NCBI RefSeq assembly: GCF_020148105.1
Contig: NZ_JAHLZE010000003.1
Span: 1 to 59,406, forward strand
Direction: 5' to 3'
DNA length: 59,406 nt
DNA from: Methanobrevibacter sp. TMH8
Lineage (GTDB): Archaea > Methanobacteriota > Methanobacteria > Methanobacteriales > Methanobacteriaceae
Part shown: positions 1-9,765 of the stretch, in pieces
Layout: each line of letters begins with the position of its first letter
How positions within the stretch are numbered: the stretch's first letter is position 1
Notes under the pieces: model-generated
What the model saw: the letters and a program-made list of their open reading frames with translations, nothing else
Databases searched by the model: none
Told to the model about the DNA's origin: nothing
Position numbers and translations under genes: made by a program

Positions 1-549
1 AATAGCTGCTAAACCAACAGGCCCAATACCAAGCACAGCAACAGAACCACCCATAGGAATATTGGCATTTTCAGCACCCATAAAACCAGTAGAAAGCATA
101 TCAGGAATCATCACAGCAGCTTCAAGAGACATACCCTCAGGTAAATGAGCCAAATTAGCATCAGCTAAATTCACATGGAAATACTCACCAAAAACCCCAT
201 CTTTAAAATTAGAAAACTTCCAACCACCTAACGGCCCAGTGGTCTGTGAAGGAAAACCTCTTTGAGCAGCTTCATCATCCCAATCAGGAGTAATAGCAGG
301 AACAATAACCTTATCACCAGGTTTAAAATCCTTAACCTCACTACCCACTTCATCAACAACACCTAAAGCTTCATGACCCAAAATAAGATTATGCCTATCA
401 CCAATAGCACCTTCCCAAACAGTATGAATATCAGAAGTACAAGGCGCAAGAGCCAACGGCCTCACCAAAGCATCCCTAGGACTCATCTCAGGCTTATCTT
501 TCTCAATCCAACCAATCTCACCAATTCTCAACATAGCTAAACCTTTCAT
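1..549 (-). CDS. NADP-dependent secondary alcohol dehydrogenase, 5' part (runs off the window)
   Basis: Zinc-type medium-chain alcohol dehydrogenase that interconverts secondary alcohols and ketones (or ethanol and aldehyde) with NADP(H). I translated 183 residues from the ATG at 549 down to base 1. They follow the Thermoanaerobacter brockii enzyme nearly residue for residue, with the catalytic zinc ligands at the same numbers: Cys37, His59 with Glu60, and Asp150. The cofactor fold begins with GIGPVG near residue 174. The start is preceded by AGGGTTGAT at a normal distance. In methanogens such enzymes pass alcohol electrons to F420 through an F420:NADP reductase; that partner is not in the window. 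The 3' half lies beyond base 1. The family is certain; the in vivo substrate is not. Confidence 0.93.
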   Translation of the reverse strand, partial: MKGLAMLRIGEIGWIEKDKPEMSPRDALVRPLALAPCTSDIHTVWEGAIGDRHNLILGHEALGVVDEVGSEVKDFKPGDKVIVPAITPDWDDEAAQRGFPSQTTGPLGGWKFSNFKDGVFGEYFHVNLADANLAHLPEGMSLEAAVMIPDMLSTGFMGAENANIPMGGSVAVLGIGPVGLAAI

Positions 550-1131
550 TTTATCAACCCTTTAATTTTTATATTCAAATTAGGATATAATGGTATCAAT
601 CATTGAAATTAAGTAAGATATTGAAATTAAATATTTAATTAATTTATATATATGTAAAATCCATCAAATATTACAAAATATCAATAATTGGTAGAATGGT
701 AAATATTAAAAATAATCAAGATAATAAATAACATATTATTGTATATTAAAATGCATATCTAAAAAATATAACAAGCATTTAGTTGTGTTTCTAAGTTAAA
801 CATCCATATTAATTTTATAATATATTTACATATTTCACAAATTAATGTTCCATATATACCCCCATTTTGAATTTATAAAATACAATATAAATAATTTTCT
901 AAATGATTTTCATAATATAATGTATAAATATAATAAAAAAAGTATTACAATTAATATAAAAAATATTGATAGATATACATTATTAAAAAAGAAATAAAGA
1001 AAAAATGATAAAAAAGGAAATAAAAAATAATTAAAAATAAGTAAAAAATAAATAAAACGGATAAAAATGAGTAAGAATGAAGAAAAATAAATAAAGATAT
1101 ATAAAATATGAAAAGCTAAATCTTTAATTCA
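550..1131. other. AT-rich spacer, adh promoter region
   Basis: No gene seen on either strand. It separates the PAC2 gene from the alcohol dehydrogenase start and must hold the adh promoter. ATTGAAATTAA occurs twice, at 602-612 and 620-630, 18 bases apart and about 55 to 80 bases upstream of the start codon. This is a possible operator. Confidence 0.5.
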
Positions 1132-1902
1132 TTAACCAATATATCTTAAATCATCTTCACCGGAACCTAAAGTTTTATTCATCATTTCTTGTTCCATTTT
1201 TTGAGCTTTAGAAATCATTTTTCTTGTTTCTTCTGCCCTTTCATCTAATTTATCTGTGTTGATTTCTATATTAAGAATGATAGCTAATTTATCTAAAATA
1301 GCTTCAGCAGCTTCAGCATCAATGAAATAACCTGGTGTTTCTCCCATTAAACAAGCTCCTTTTATGTTTCTTAGTTTACCTAAACCAAGAAGTAATCCAG
1401 AAGCTCCAACAATACCACCATCTGCAGACCTTATTTCAATATTTAGTTCTTTTAATGTTTCAATAATTTCAATATCAGTAGCTGCACCAAATACTCTAGA
1501 TTCTTCAATAGGATGACCTGTAGCTAAGCCACCTAAAGTATACATCTCTTTTACTCCAAATTTTTCAACAAAGTCTAAAATTTCACCAGATAATTGATAT
1601 TGGCCTTCTGGAGATAGAGCTTGACTATTGCCAACGAGAATTATATAATCTTTATTGTCTTCTCCTTGAGATTTTAAGTAATAAAACTCATTCACCATAT
1701 TTTCAACTAAACCATCCTCATCTACAAAAACTTGAGGTGGAAAATGATATGAATAAAGTTCTGCAAATTTAGTAGCGTCTAATTCATCAATAATATGATC
1801 AGCAGCTAATTTACCTACATGTCCAATACCTGGAAGAGCTTCAATAAAAATAGGATTATTTAATTCTATTTCTTCCAAAATATTGATTTCAGTATCTTTC
1901 AT
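1132..1902 (-). CDS. PAC2 family protein (proteasome assembly chaperone-like)
   Basis: A 256-residue protein of the archaeal PAC2 family, whose members include the 20S proteasome assembly chaperones PbaA and PbaB. Visible family signs are the N-terminal [18 protein letters not shown] segment (residues 22-39), the Gly-rich TLGGLATG near 122, and [12 protein letters not shown] near 161. A charged helical C-terminal region (about 215-245) precedes a C-terminus ending in Leu-Arg-Tyr-Ile-Gly, which resembles the Hb-Tyr-X tails used to dock on proteasome rings. The docking role is inference. SD GAGG lies 7 bases before the ATG. It is the last gene of the minus-strand ribosomal and replication cluster, as in other Methanobacteriales. 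Confidence 0.85.
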   Translation of the reverse strand: MKDTEINILEEIELNNPIFIEALPGIGHVGKLAADHIIDELDATKFAELYSYHFPPQVFVDEDGLVENMVNEFYYLKSQGEDNKDYIILVGNSQALSPEGQYQLSGEILDFVEKFGVKEMYTLGGLATGHPIEESRVFGAATDIEIIETLKELNIEIRSADGGIVGASGLLLGLGKLRNIKGACLMGETPGYFIDAEAAEAILDKLAIILNIEINTDKLDERAEETRKMISKAQKMEQEMMNKTLGSGEDDLRYIG

Positions 1903-2130
1903 GAAAATTCCTCTATAGTAATATAATTAATAAAAATTTATTTTTAAATAAAAATATGCTTTAATTAGAATTTAATTAAATTTAATTAATATTTAATTAA
2001 TATTAATTAAAATTTGATATTAGTTTAATAATATTTAATAATATTAACAAGTAATTATTTAAATATTTAGAAATATTTAATATTATTTGCTTTAAAAAGT
2101 AGAATCTCTACATTTAACAAAACAAAAAAA

Positions 2131-2301
2131 TTATATTGAATTTAATGATTGTTCCTTAAGTTTACGGCGATATTTTCCATATTTATCTTCAATGGAATAC
2201 TTTGGAGGGTAAATAACATTAACTTCTCCCTCACAAGATGGACACTGATCTTTTAGTGTGTAAATATTACAAGATTTACATTTATGCATTTTCATTTTCA
2301 T
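2131..2301 (-). CDS. nop10: H/ACA ribonucleoprotein protein Nop10
   Basis: A 56-residue gene read directly from the sequence. It starts ATG-AAA-ATG at 2301 and ends TAA at 2131. Two CxxC pairs (Cys8/Cys11 and the PSC knuckle) form the zinc ribbon, followed by the family signature YPPKYSIEDKYGKYRRKLKE. Nop10 is a core protein of H/ACA guide RNPs, which pseudouridylate rRNA, and supports Cbf5. GAGTGAT precedes the start. An ATG two codons upstream is followed at once by TAA, so 2301 is the first usable start. It lies directly downstream of aIF2-alpha, the usual archaeal arrangement. Confidence 0.93.
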   Translation of the reverse strand: MKMKMHKCKSCNIYTLKDQCPSCEGEVNVIYPPKYSIEDKYGKYRRKLKEQSLNSI

Positions 2302-2395
2302 TTACATCACTCAAGAAAAACATATCTAATAAATATAGTAAATAAGAATAATTGATAATTAAATAAAAAATTAAGAAATAAAATATAAATAATGA

Positions 2396-3175
2396 TTATT
2401 CTAATTCACGTAAAAAGGTTCCATTACCCTCAGAATCTTCAATTATCTTAATAGCTCTATCAGCAGCAGCTTTTAAGTTTTTTTCAGCTTGAATATAATC
2501 AGAAGATTTCACAGTGATTCTATAACGAGGAGCACCTACGCATTGAACTTCAATGTCTTCTCCTTCAGCAGCTTTAAGAGCTTTTTTAATTATATCTACA
2601 CCATTTGGATCAAAGGTTTGTATATCTACATAGCCAGTAATATGTACTTCAGGAGGAGTAATATTCTTTTTAGCTATATCTACGATAGTTTTAGCCCATT
2701 CTTCATCGATTCCTTCATCAATGAGAGATGATTCACCTTCTTCTGCAGCATTTTCAAAAGCGCCATATATATCACCAAATGTATCCATTAACTTATAACC
2801 TACTTCCTTATAAGCCGTATCAAGATTTTTATCTAGTGATTTTGCAGCTAATTCTAAAAATTTTTCTGCCTTTTGTTCCACTTTCCATTGTTGAATCTTT
2901 TTAGTTCTTTGATCTTCTCTTATTCTTTTTAAAGAAGCATCTACATGACCCTTTTTAGGATTAACTCTTAGTACTCTAGCTACAATTTTTTGGTTTTCTC
3001 GTACATAATCCCTAATATTTTTTACCCAACCAGAAGATACTTCAGAAATATGAATAAAAGCTTCTTTTCCTTCATATTCTTCGAGGTTTGCAAATGCACC
3101 ATAACCAAGAACTTTATAAACAGTAGCGACTATAAGTTCCCCTTCATTTGGCCATTCTTGACTTTTTCTTACCAT
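2396..3175 (-). CDS. eif2a: Translation initiation factor aIF2, alpha subunit
   Basis: A 259-residue, full-length alpha subunit of the heterotrimeric factor that brings Met-tRNAi to the ribosome. An N-terminal S1 domain (about residues 12-85, with [22 protein letters not shown]) is followed by a helical middle domain and the alpha-beta C-terminal domain. AGGTG sits 5 bases before ATG. It is flanked by S27e upstream and Nop10 downstream, the conserved archaeal L44e-S27e-aIF2a-Nop10 string. Confidence 0.97.
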   Translation of the reverse strand: MVRKSQEWPNEGELIVATVYKVLGYGAFANLEEYEGKEAFIHISEVSSGWVKNIRDYVRENQKIVARVLRVNPKKGHVDASLKRIREDQRTKKIQQWKVEQKAEKFLELAAKSLDKNLDTAYKEVGYKLMDTFGDIYGAFENAAEEGESSLIDEGIDEEWAKTIVDIAKKNITPPEVHITGYVDIQTFDPNGVDIIKKALKAAEGEDIEVQCVGAPRYRITVKSSDYIQAEKNLKAAADRAIKIIEDSEGNGTFLRELE

Positions 3176-3424
3176 TAAAACACCTAAAAAACAATGAAAA
3201 TAGGCTAAAGAATCTATTATTAATTAATAAGCCATAATAATAATCTTTAGCTGAATCTATTGTTAAATATTTTTAATTTTATTTAAATAAATTTTGTTTA
3301 ATTAAATTTGTTTAATTAAATTTTATAAATATAATAAATAATTATAATTTTATTAATATTATAGAATAAATATGATTAGATAGCTTAAAAGTTAATAAAC
3401 TATAGCTATCTTATTATTTTAATA

Positions 3425-3604
3425 TTATTTTAATACAGAATCTATATGAGCAGTTATTTTTGCTTTTCCACCAAGAGGTCTTACAAGTGTTTTTCCACAT
3501 ATAATACATTGGACAGTAGAAGCTGCTCTGTCAAATACTATTTGTTCATTATCACAATCTAGACATTTGACTTTTAAAAAATTTCCTCTTTTTTCGTTTG
3601 CCAT
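3425..3604 (-). CDS. rps27e: 30S ribosomal protein S27e
   Basis: A 59-residue zinc ribbon protein of the small ribosomal subunit, translated from the ATG at 3604. Zinc ligands are Cys14, Cys17, Cys33 and Cys36, in KCLDC and QCIICG. The family tail TLVRPLGGKAKI follows. SD is GGTGAT, with 5 bases between GGTG and ATG. It lies 87 bases downstream of L44e and is probably cotranscribed with it. Confidence 0.97.
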   Translation of the reverse strand: MANEKRGNFLKVKCLDCDNEQIVFDRAASTVQCIICGKTLVRPLGGKAKITAHIDSVLK

Positions 3605-3691
3605 ATAATCACCAAATTTATAAATTTAAAAAATTAATCAGCAAATATTGATATTTAGCTGATTATGGAAAAATATTTCCAAATAATTTAA

Positions 3692-3970
3692 TTATTGAGC
3701 TACAAACTCTGGTTTTCCAGTTCTGAAAGAGGTTGCAACACGAGATTTACCACATTCTTTACATTTGTATCTTAAATCTAATTTTTTAACAGGTTTATTT
3801 CCACCTGGTAATGGTCTTGGATATCCTCTGTAACCTGCAGTAACTCTTCTAAATTGTCTTTGTCCCCATTTTAATTCACTAGCTTTTCTTTTTTTAGCTA
3901 CATGTACTTCATGAACAGTATGAGTTTTACATTTTGGACAGTAAGTTCTTTTTTCTTTAGGAATTTTCAT
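3692..3970 (-). CDS. rpl44e: 50S ribosomal protein L44e
   Basis: A 92-residue large-subunit protein with zinc knuckle Cys11/Cys14 and a second CxxC pair in YKCKECGKS. The central basic region carries [15 protein letters not shown], typical of L44e. SD AGGTGAT lies 5 bases (from GGTG) before the ATG. It is first in the short L44e-S27e-aIF2a-Nop10 run. Confidence 0.98.
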   Translation of the reverse strand: MKIPKEKRTYCPKCKTHTVHEVHVAKKRKASELKWGQRQFRRVTAGYRGYPRPLPGGNKPVKKLDLRYKCKECGKSRVATSFRTGKPEFVAQ

Positions 3971-4344
3971 CTAATCACCTATATTTTGTAAATGTATGTC
4001 TCCATGACATAAATTGATAATATGTGTAAATATATCTAACAATATACCAACCATAAGTTGAATATTTATTATCTTGAAATAAAATTACTAAAACAGTAAT
4101 ATATTAATTTTAAAGAAAAATATATCATTAAAACCTTAAATCACATGATTTAAAACTAATAAAAGCCATTAATGCTATTTTGAGGCTTTATAAAAAAACT
4201 GATAATAAACTTTTCATTGAAATAATAGATATTATCATAATATATTGATTTATCTATATTTAAATTTAATGGAAAAATTAATAAAAAATCAATAATATAA
4301 TAATCAAAAATTCAAAGTAAAATTGTTAAAAATTTACTTTCAAA
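3971..4344. other. AT-rich spacer between GINS and L44e
   Basis: No gene found. It should hold the promoter for the L44e-S27e-aIF2a operon on the minus strand. I see no distinctive repeat or hairpin. Confidence 0.4.
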
Positions 4345-5574
4345 TTATACTTTGACTAACCTTCCTTTCTTATTTTTAATTAATATTTTAGCATTAATAT
4401 CAGGCATTATAACAATATCTTGAGGTTGAAAAGGACCATATACCTTTTTATCAACACCAATTATAGAATTAATCTCTGAAAATATAAGAACCATTACATT
4501 AGCTATTCTATCAGCTGTAGATTTAGAATTAAATTTATTATAATGATTTTCTTCTAAATTATAATGGCCAATATCACTATCCAAATGATCTAAATCAATA
4601 AATTGATCATTTTCATTTCCAATAATATTAGAAATCTTAGACTTTGGTTTTGCAGAATTATTCTTAGAAGAATCTCTATTTTCTATATTGTCATTGTTAT
4701 TAGTGGTTTTAATATTATTAGTAAAATTTTTTTTGTTTATAGAGTTTTTATTATTATTTATACTAGATTTAATAGCATTATGATTATTGATATCAGTTAT
4801 ATTATTCTTAGGATATTTTGATTTGATTATTTGTTTTTCAATAGATTCCGGAGTCTCATATTTAATAATTTTGCCAGATTTGATTGAATTTAATCTATTT
4901 AAAACTAAATCATCTTTCTCGTCATTTTCAATTCTTTCTTTATCATTAGAATAATTATTAGAATTATTGCTACTAACTATATTTTCATCTTTATTAACTT
5001 TAGTTTTATTTTTAACATCGAAATTTTGATTTTCATTATCTTTAGTAATATTTTTGCCAATATTTTCATTATTGGTATTAGTATTAGCATTACTATTATT
5101 AATAGAAGAATTATTAATTGAATCAGAAGTATTATCTATTTCATTCTCATTCGAATCATTAATAATTTCATGATTATTAAGTTGATCTAAAGAAATCCCT
5201 CTTCTATGATTCTTTAAAACATCAATGAAAGAAAAATATAGGGCTTCTTCCTCTTCTGTAATATTAAGAGGAGTTGTATCAACTAAATCAAATTGAGGTT
5301 TTCCTTGAAATAGATGATATGAACGATGTATATTCATTACAGCCGCATCAGCTATTTTATGTTCTCTTATTTCACATATTTCAGTAGCAATTCTCTGAAC
5401 ATTCTTTAATAAATCACTTTCATTTGAAAAAGGATCATTACGGGCAACATCCCTAATTGAATCTAGGTATGTGTGAGTTCTTTTATAGAAATCAGTTCCT
5501 ACCCTAGCTAGGGAACTATTGGCACGCTCCTTTTTTTGTATTTCACGTAATTTTGCAAAGAATTGATCGTCCAA
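4345..5574 (-). CDS. GINS complex subunit (Gins51-like) with a very long Asn-rich linker
   Basis: A subunit of the archaeal GINS complex, which joins MCM and GAN/RecJ in the replicative helicase assembly. The N-terminal helical A domain spans about residues 1-132 and includes RVGTDFYKRTHTYLDSIRD and a C-terminal TEEEEALYF stretch. The small beta-rich B domain is the last 50 residues (VYGPFQPQDIVIMP). Between them lies an Asn/Ser/Lys/Asp-rich linker of about 220 residues, which makes the protein 409 residues, roughly twice the usual length as I know the family. The start is TTG at 5574 with GAGATGAT upstream. Position next to PCNA is the conserved archaeal context. The GINS assignment is strong; the Gins51 class rests on the A-then-B domain order. 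Confidence 0.88.
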   Translation of the reverse strand: MDDQFFAKLREIQKKERANSSLARVGTDFYKRTHTYLDSIRDVARNDPFSNESDLLKNVQRIATEICEIREHKIADAAVMNIHRSYHLFQGKPQFDLVDTTPLNITEEEEALYFSFIDVLKNHRRGISLDQLNNHEIINDSNENEIDNTSDSINNSSINNSNANTNTNNENIGKNITKDNENQNFDVKNKTKVNKDENIVSSNNSNNYSNDKERIENDEKDDLVLNRLNSIKSGKIIKYETPESIEKQIIKSKYPKNNITDINNHNAIKSSINNNKNSINKKNFTNNIKTTNNNDNIENRDSSKNNSAKPKSKISNIIGNENDQFIDLDHLDSDIGHYNLEENHYNKFNSKSTADRIANVMVLIFSEINSIIGVDKKVYGPFQPQDIVIMPDINAKILIKNKKGRLVKV

Positions 5575-5849
5575 GAATAATCATCTCTATAACTTTTATT
5601 TTTATTTAGATTAATAACTGAAAATATTTTATTTAATCATAAATTTTACCAATTGAAAAGTTTTAAAATTTGAAAAGTTTTAAAAATTTTAAAAACTTTA
5701 AATGATTTAAAAGCTTTAATAACTCTTAAAATTTGAGTAAAATCTAAGATGAATATGATATAATATGAAAATATTTAAATAATAAATTAAAATGAAAAAT
5801 GCAATGAAAAGCACATAAGAATTAAAAATATAAAAAATAAGAAACTGAA

Positions 5850-6584
5850 CTAATCTTCAGTTTCTATTCTTGGAGCAAGTAAGAAACTAAGTTCCCCATC
5901 ATCAGAAACCATTTTAAGTTTAAGATCAAGAGGCATATCATCTCCAAGTTTTATTGTAGCTATATCAGAAAATTTATCTGCTTTAAGCATTTCTCTGATT
6001 TTTTCAAGTGAAAATACTGATTTAGCTTCAGAATCAATTTTTTCGCCATGAAGATATTCTATATTGGCATCTCCAAATTCACCTTCTGCTTCAGCTCTGA
6101 AATATTCATTATCAACTTTAAGAGCTATTTTGTCAGAAAAGATATCTATATCAGCTATGGAATCCTTTAAAAGTGCAAAAGGAATTTCAAACTGAGTAGG
6201 ATGATCTAATTCTGGAGGTGAAGGTGGTTCCTGATCAATATCAATGAGCCTAATTTTAAATGTTCTTTTAGCTTCTCCTTCAAAAGTTATAATAAAATTT
6301 CCTTCATCTAGAGACATTATGACTCTATCATCACTTTTGGAACGTTTTAAAACTTTAACAAATTCATCAGTATCTATATTAATCTTTTCTGGTTCATCAC
6401 AAACAAATTCATCGAATAAACTTGCTTTAAGTTCTAAATGAACGAATGTAATGTGACTACGGTCTAAGGCATCTAATCTGATACCTTCACTATCAGTTTG
6501 AATTTGTACTTCATCTACAATAGATGAAATAGCATCAAAACTAGTTTTTAAAATATTAGGATTACTTAATTCAGCTTTAAACAT
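5850..6584 (-). CDS. pcn: DNA polymerase sliding clamp (PCNA)
   Basis: A 244-residue PCNA monomer, full length for the homotrimeric clamp. Recognisable parts are the N-terminal [27 protein letters not shown] fold (split across residues 16-42), the interdomain connector region with the [16 protein letters not shown] stretch near 118-130, and the C-terminal [19 protein letters not shown] lies just upstream of the ATG. It sits upstream of GINS on the same strand, so clamp and helicase cofactor are probably expressed together. Confidence 0.97.
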   Translation of the reverse strand: MFKAELSNPNILKTSFDAISSIVDEVQIQTDSEGIRLDALDRSHITFVHLELKASLFDEFVCDEPEKINIDTDEFVKVLKRSKSDDRVIMSLDEGNFIITFEGEAKRTFKIRLIDIDQEPPSPPELDHPTQFEIPFALLKDSIADIDIFSDKIALKVDNEYFRAEAEGEFGDANIEYLHGEKIDSEAKSVFSLEKIREMLKADKFSDIATIKLGDDMPLDLKLKMVSDDGELSFLLAPRIETED

Positions 6585-6931
6585 TTAAAATCATCTCTTA
6601 GTCAATTTAAAACTTTTTGTTAACATTATTGCATATTAGCCATTATTAAAAATGTTTTAAATAGGTCGATTTACCTTGAAATTTAAGCTAATAGAATGAT
6701 GTCAAAGATTTAACATGTATATATGAGTTAGTATTTCATCATATTTATACATATATTTAATTTTTCAAATTTATATGTTATTATTAAAATAAATTATTAT
6801 AAAAATATATCAAAAATGTAATTAATCATATAAAAAAACATAATATAATTAGAAATAGTCAAAAAATAATATTAAAATATAAAAATAGAGAGTTGTTTAT
6901 TTTCATTATTAGAAATCTTTAATCTTTAAAT
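6585..6931. other. AT-rich spacer upstream of pcn
   Basis: No gene found. It contains the pcn leader and probable promoter. On the minus strand CTATTTAAAAC near 6652-6663 is a plausible TATA element about 70 bases from the start codon. No other structure stands out. Confidence 0.4.
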
Positions 6932-7831
6932 CTATTTTTGATCTTTATCTTCAGATTGATTATCAAGAACATCAGATTCTTCATCTGATTCTAAAGACTC
7001 TTCCAAATCTAAATCTTGTCTACTATCTTCCAAATCATTTGATTCTTCCATATTATCCAAATCATCCGATTTTTCTTTCATATCATCAAAATTATCTGAT
7101 TCAGAACTATTTTCAGCTGCTTGTTCTTTTTCATCAGATTCTTCATCAAAAACTTCATCATCCAAAGATTCTTTAGTCCCTTCATCTGATCCTAAAACCT
7201 TTTCCAAATCTGAATCTTTTTCATTGGCTTCCAAATCATCCGATTCTTCCATATCTTCCATATTATCTAAATCATCAGATTTTTCTTTCACATCATCAAG
7301 ATTGTCTGATTCAGAATTATTTTCAGCTGATTGTTCTTTTTCATCAGATTCTTCATCATCAAATTCATTTTCATCTAATAACTTTAAATCATTGAGACTT
7401 TCAAAAGCATTTGAAATAGGGCCGGTTTTTGCAAAAAATTTAAGGAACGATAACCCTAAAAATAAAATACCTAAAAATATTATAAAAATAGATATAGTTC
7501 CAGTCTCACCAGAGGCAACACTATCCACAACTCTTTCAGATGCATTTAAGATTGAAATAATTCCAAATATAATAAGAATTACTCCAATAACTGTTCCAAA
7601 AATAGCTAATATAGGGAATTTTCTCTTAAAATCATCAGATAAAAATTCATCAGCTTTTGAAGTGAGTGGTAATTTATCAGCGAAGTTGTCTTTATTAGAG
7701 TCCCCTTCGTTATTTTTTTTCTCATCTTCATCTTTTAAATCAGATGAATCAATTTTATTAATCTTCTCTATAGATGAAAAAATTTTACCAATCATAGATT
7801 CTTCATCAGAAGATTTTTTGGAATCAGTCAA
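6932..7831 (-). CDS. Acidic two-pass membrane protein with a duplicated Ser/Asp/Glu-rich tail
   Basis: I do not recognise a family. The 299-residue protein has a charged N-terminal segment (1-70), two hydrophobic helices at about 73-95 and 112-133, and a very acidic C-terminal half. The tail contains two copies of a unit of about 43 residues (157-201 and 228-268) sharing ESDEKEQ, AEN-SESDN and EKSDDLDNMEES. The helices suggest a hairpin with both termini on one side; inside is more likely for such a charged tail. The start is TTG at 7831 after AAGGGGA. It lies between TFS and PCNA, where I know of no fixed archaeal gene, so it may be a lineage-specific insertion. Confidence 0.7.
   Translation of the reverse strand: MTDSKKSSDEESMIGKIFSSIEKINKIDSSDLKDEDEKKNNEGDSNKDNFADKLPLTSKADEFLSDDFKRKFPILAIFGTVIGVILIIFGIISILNASERVVDSVASGETGTISIFIIFLGILFLGLSFLKFFAKTGPISNAFESLNDLKLLDENEFDDEESDEKEQSAENNSESDNLDDVKEKSDDLDNMEDMEESDDLEANEKDSDLEKVLGSDEGTKESLDDEVFDEESDEKEQAAENSSESDNFDDMKEKSDDLDNMEESNDLEDSRQDLDLEESLESDEESDVLDNQSEDKDQK
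7028..7363 (-). repeat. Internal duplication in the acidic membrane protein gene
   Basis: Two imperfect copies of a 125-135 base coding segment, at about 7229-7363 and 7028-7150, with a period of about 213 bases. Both encode the motif series FDxEESDEKEQ, SESDN, EKSDDLDNMEES. The second copy lacks three residues (Glu-Asp-Met). Confidence 0.8.
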
Positions 7832-8141
7832 TTAAATTTCCCCTTATAAAATATTCAAAATAATTAACCTAAAATATAATATTTTTTATTATTTAATTTT
7901 ATTATTTAATTTATTAGTTGATTTTATTAGTTTAATATTCAGTTTAATATTTAATTTAAAATATTCTTAAACATATATAATAATTGATTATAAACCATTT
8001 CATAATCAATATTATCTGAAATTAAATAATATAGTTATCAATAATATATTCAGTCAGAATTTTGAAAAATTATTCAAATATATTTTTAATATAAAAAGTT
8101 ATTATATATAAATCAATAGGGCTTGAGTCTTAGATGAAAAA
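7832..8141. other. AT-rich spacer
   Basis: No gene found between TFS and the acidic membrane protein. It is low complexity with short TTTAAT/ATTTAA repeats. It may hold the membrane protein promoter. Confidence 0.4.
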
Positions 8142-8456
8142 TTAATCATATTCTCTCCAAGTATGTTTACATTTAGTACATCTTAAAAATCTAGTTTCTG
8201 CTTCGTCAGCACTACGAGTTTGTTGTAACCACCATGAAGCTCTGTCATTACCACATTTAGGACATGTAACTTTAGTAGTAGGGAGAGTATCTATGTCTTC
8301 ACCTTTCATTATTACTGTATCTTTTGCATCAATCTTTTCGGTTACACCATACTTATCAGCTTCATCTTTACTTAATTCTTTTGTATGGCCACACTTACAT
8401 TGAAATTTATCGCCTTTTGGAAGCATCATAGCCCCACATTTTGGACAAAACTCCAT
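8142..8456 (-). CDS. tfs: Transcription factor S (TFIIS/RpoM-like cleavage factor)
   Basis: A 104-residue archaeal TFS, which rescues backtracked RNA polymerase by stimulating transcript cleavage. The N-terminal zinc ribbon uses Cys4, Cys7, Cys20 and Cys22. The C-terminal TFIIS-type ribbon uses Cys65, Cys68, Cys93 and Cys96. The catalytic acidic pair is present as Asp84-Glu85 in [12 protein letters not shown], so this is an active TFS and not an inhibitory paralogue. GGAGTGAT precedes the ATG. Confidence 0.96.
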   Translation of the reverse strand: MEFCPKCGAMMLPKGDKFQCKCGHTKELSKDEADKYGVTEKIDAKDTVIMKGEDIDTLPTTKVTCPKCGNDRASWWLQQTRSADEAETRFLRCTKCKHTWREYD

Positions 8457-8569
8457 AATATCACTCCAATCTGTCTAAAATATTAATTTATAATATTTTC
8501 TAAATTTGTTTTTTGAATTTTTATAAAATTCTATAAAATCAAAAAATATAAAATTTGATTTAAAAAAGT

Positions 8570-9019
8570 TTAATTTTTATTTATTTCCTTAAAAACATCA
8601 TTTAAAATTTTTTTATGATCAAAAGCAATTTTCATAGACATGATAGTATTAAAAGAAAATATATTTGCACAAGCTGCATCACTACTAGCTTTCATCTGAT
8701 TAAAATCACCTATAGCTAAATAAACTATAGTAATTGTGTGACCTCTTGGATCTCTTTTGGGATCAGAATAAACTCCAATTAATTTTTTTAATTTAACATC
8801 AATGCCTGTTTCTTCTTTAGCTTCTCGTATAGCTGCATTTTCTACTGTTTCACCATAATCAACAAATCCGCCAGGAATTGCCCAATAATTTTTAAATGGT
8901 TCGTTTTTCCTTTTGATTAAAATAAACTCATCTTTATTGTTTTTTTCTATTTTATCATTATTATCTTCATTAAAAATAATTATATCAACAGTAACAGAGG
9001 GTTTTTTATATTCACTCAA
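8570..9019 (-). CDS. Nudix hydrolase (ADP-ribose pyrophosphatase-like)
   Basis: A 149-residue Nudix protein, hydrolysing a nucleoside diphosphate linked to another moiety. The complete Nudix box GX5EX7REUXEEXGU is visible as GFVDYGE...REAKEETGI. It is preceded by WAIPGG and followed by GVYSDPKRDPRGHTI, which is typical of the ADP-ribose pyrophosphatase-like branch. The start is TTG at 9019 with GTGAT three bases upstream. It lies between RpoL and TFS. The exact substrate cannot be read from sequence. Confidence 0.88.
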   Translation of the reverse strand: MSEYKKPSVTVDIIIFNEDNNDKIEKNNKDEFILIKRKNEPFKNYWAIPGGFVDYGETVENAAIREAKEETGIDVKLKKLIGVYSDPKRDPRGHTITIVYLAIGDFNQMKASSDAACANIFSFNTIMSMKIAFDHKKILNDVFKEINKN

Positions 9020-9373
9020 ACTATCACAGCATTTCCTTAAATCACATTTTTTAGATCTAATGCAATATCTTAATGCTTTAACAAGCTAATTTATGTTGAA
9101 ACATTTGAAAATAGCCAATATTTATAAACAAAACTCTTATATCTTATGAAACATTTTTAACTCTTATAAAAATAAAGGAATAATAGAATTTACTTTAAAA
9201 TCTATATAAAATACTTAAAATCATTATTAAAAAATTATAATCTTGTATAATTTTCTATAATTTTGTATAATCTTTATAAAAATTATAATTCAGTTATATA
9301 TTATAAATATGATTATTAATTTATTATATAATATTATAATAATCCTTTAAATAAAACTTTCATCTATTTAAAA
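9020..9373. other. AT-rich spacer
   Basis: No gene found between RpoL and the Nudix gene. It is rich in TATAA and TTTATAA words, and the Nudix promoter should be here. Confidence 0.4.
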
Positions 9374-9649
9374 TTACATAGATTCTACTAATTTTTTAAA
9401 TTCTTCAGATTGTTCTTTTAATGCAGTAGAAGCTCTTAAAAGTGCTTTTTTAGGATTTTTAGTTCTTTTAGCTTTAATAGTAATTTTTGGCTCTCCAATT
9501 AAAGGGTGATCGATTCCATATACTGCATAATCAATCTCATCATCATCCATGAGAATTTTTCTTAAAGCATTACAAATAGTGTGACTTTCACCAGGAATCA
9601 TTAATTCAAGTTCCAATTTAGTACTATTTAAAATCTCAATATCTTCCAT
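9374..9649 (-). CDS. rpoL: DNA-directed RNA polymerase subunit L (Rpo11)
   Basis: A 91-residue assembly subunit that pairs with RpoD to form the alpha-like platform of archaeal RNA polymerase. Signature LELELMIPGESHTICNALRK, with the GEsHTicNaLR core, is followed by YAVYGIDHPLIGEP. I place the start at the ATG at 9649 because GGATGAT precedes it by three bases. The ATG at 9661, four codons upstream, has no SD and its following codons form this one. Csl4 lies upstream. Confidence 0.95.
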   Translation of the reverse strand: MEDIEILNSTKLELELMIPGESHTICNALRKILMDDDEIDYAVYGIDHPLIGEPKITIKAKRTKNPKKALLRASTALKEQSEEFKKLVESM

Positions 9650-9765
9650 TTTATCATCCATAAATATTAATAAATGTTATAAATCAATGCAATTTGATAA
9701 ATAATTAAATAAACTATTTAAATTATAAAATTAAATTATAATATTATATCTTTTAAATTATTCTT

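Noticed and set aside
2305-2307. Upstream ATG as the Nop10 start
   Set aside because: It is followed directly by TAA in the same frame.
7224-7835. Long plus-strand open frame opposite the acidic membrane protein
   Set aside because: It is the antisense of Ser/Asp/Glu codons; no SD, no domain, low-complexity product. The minus-strand frame has membrane helices and an SD.
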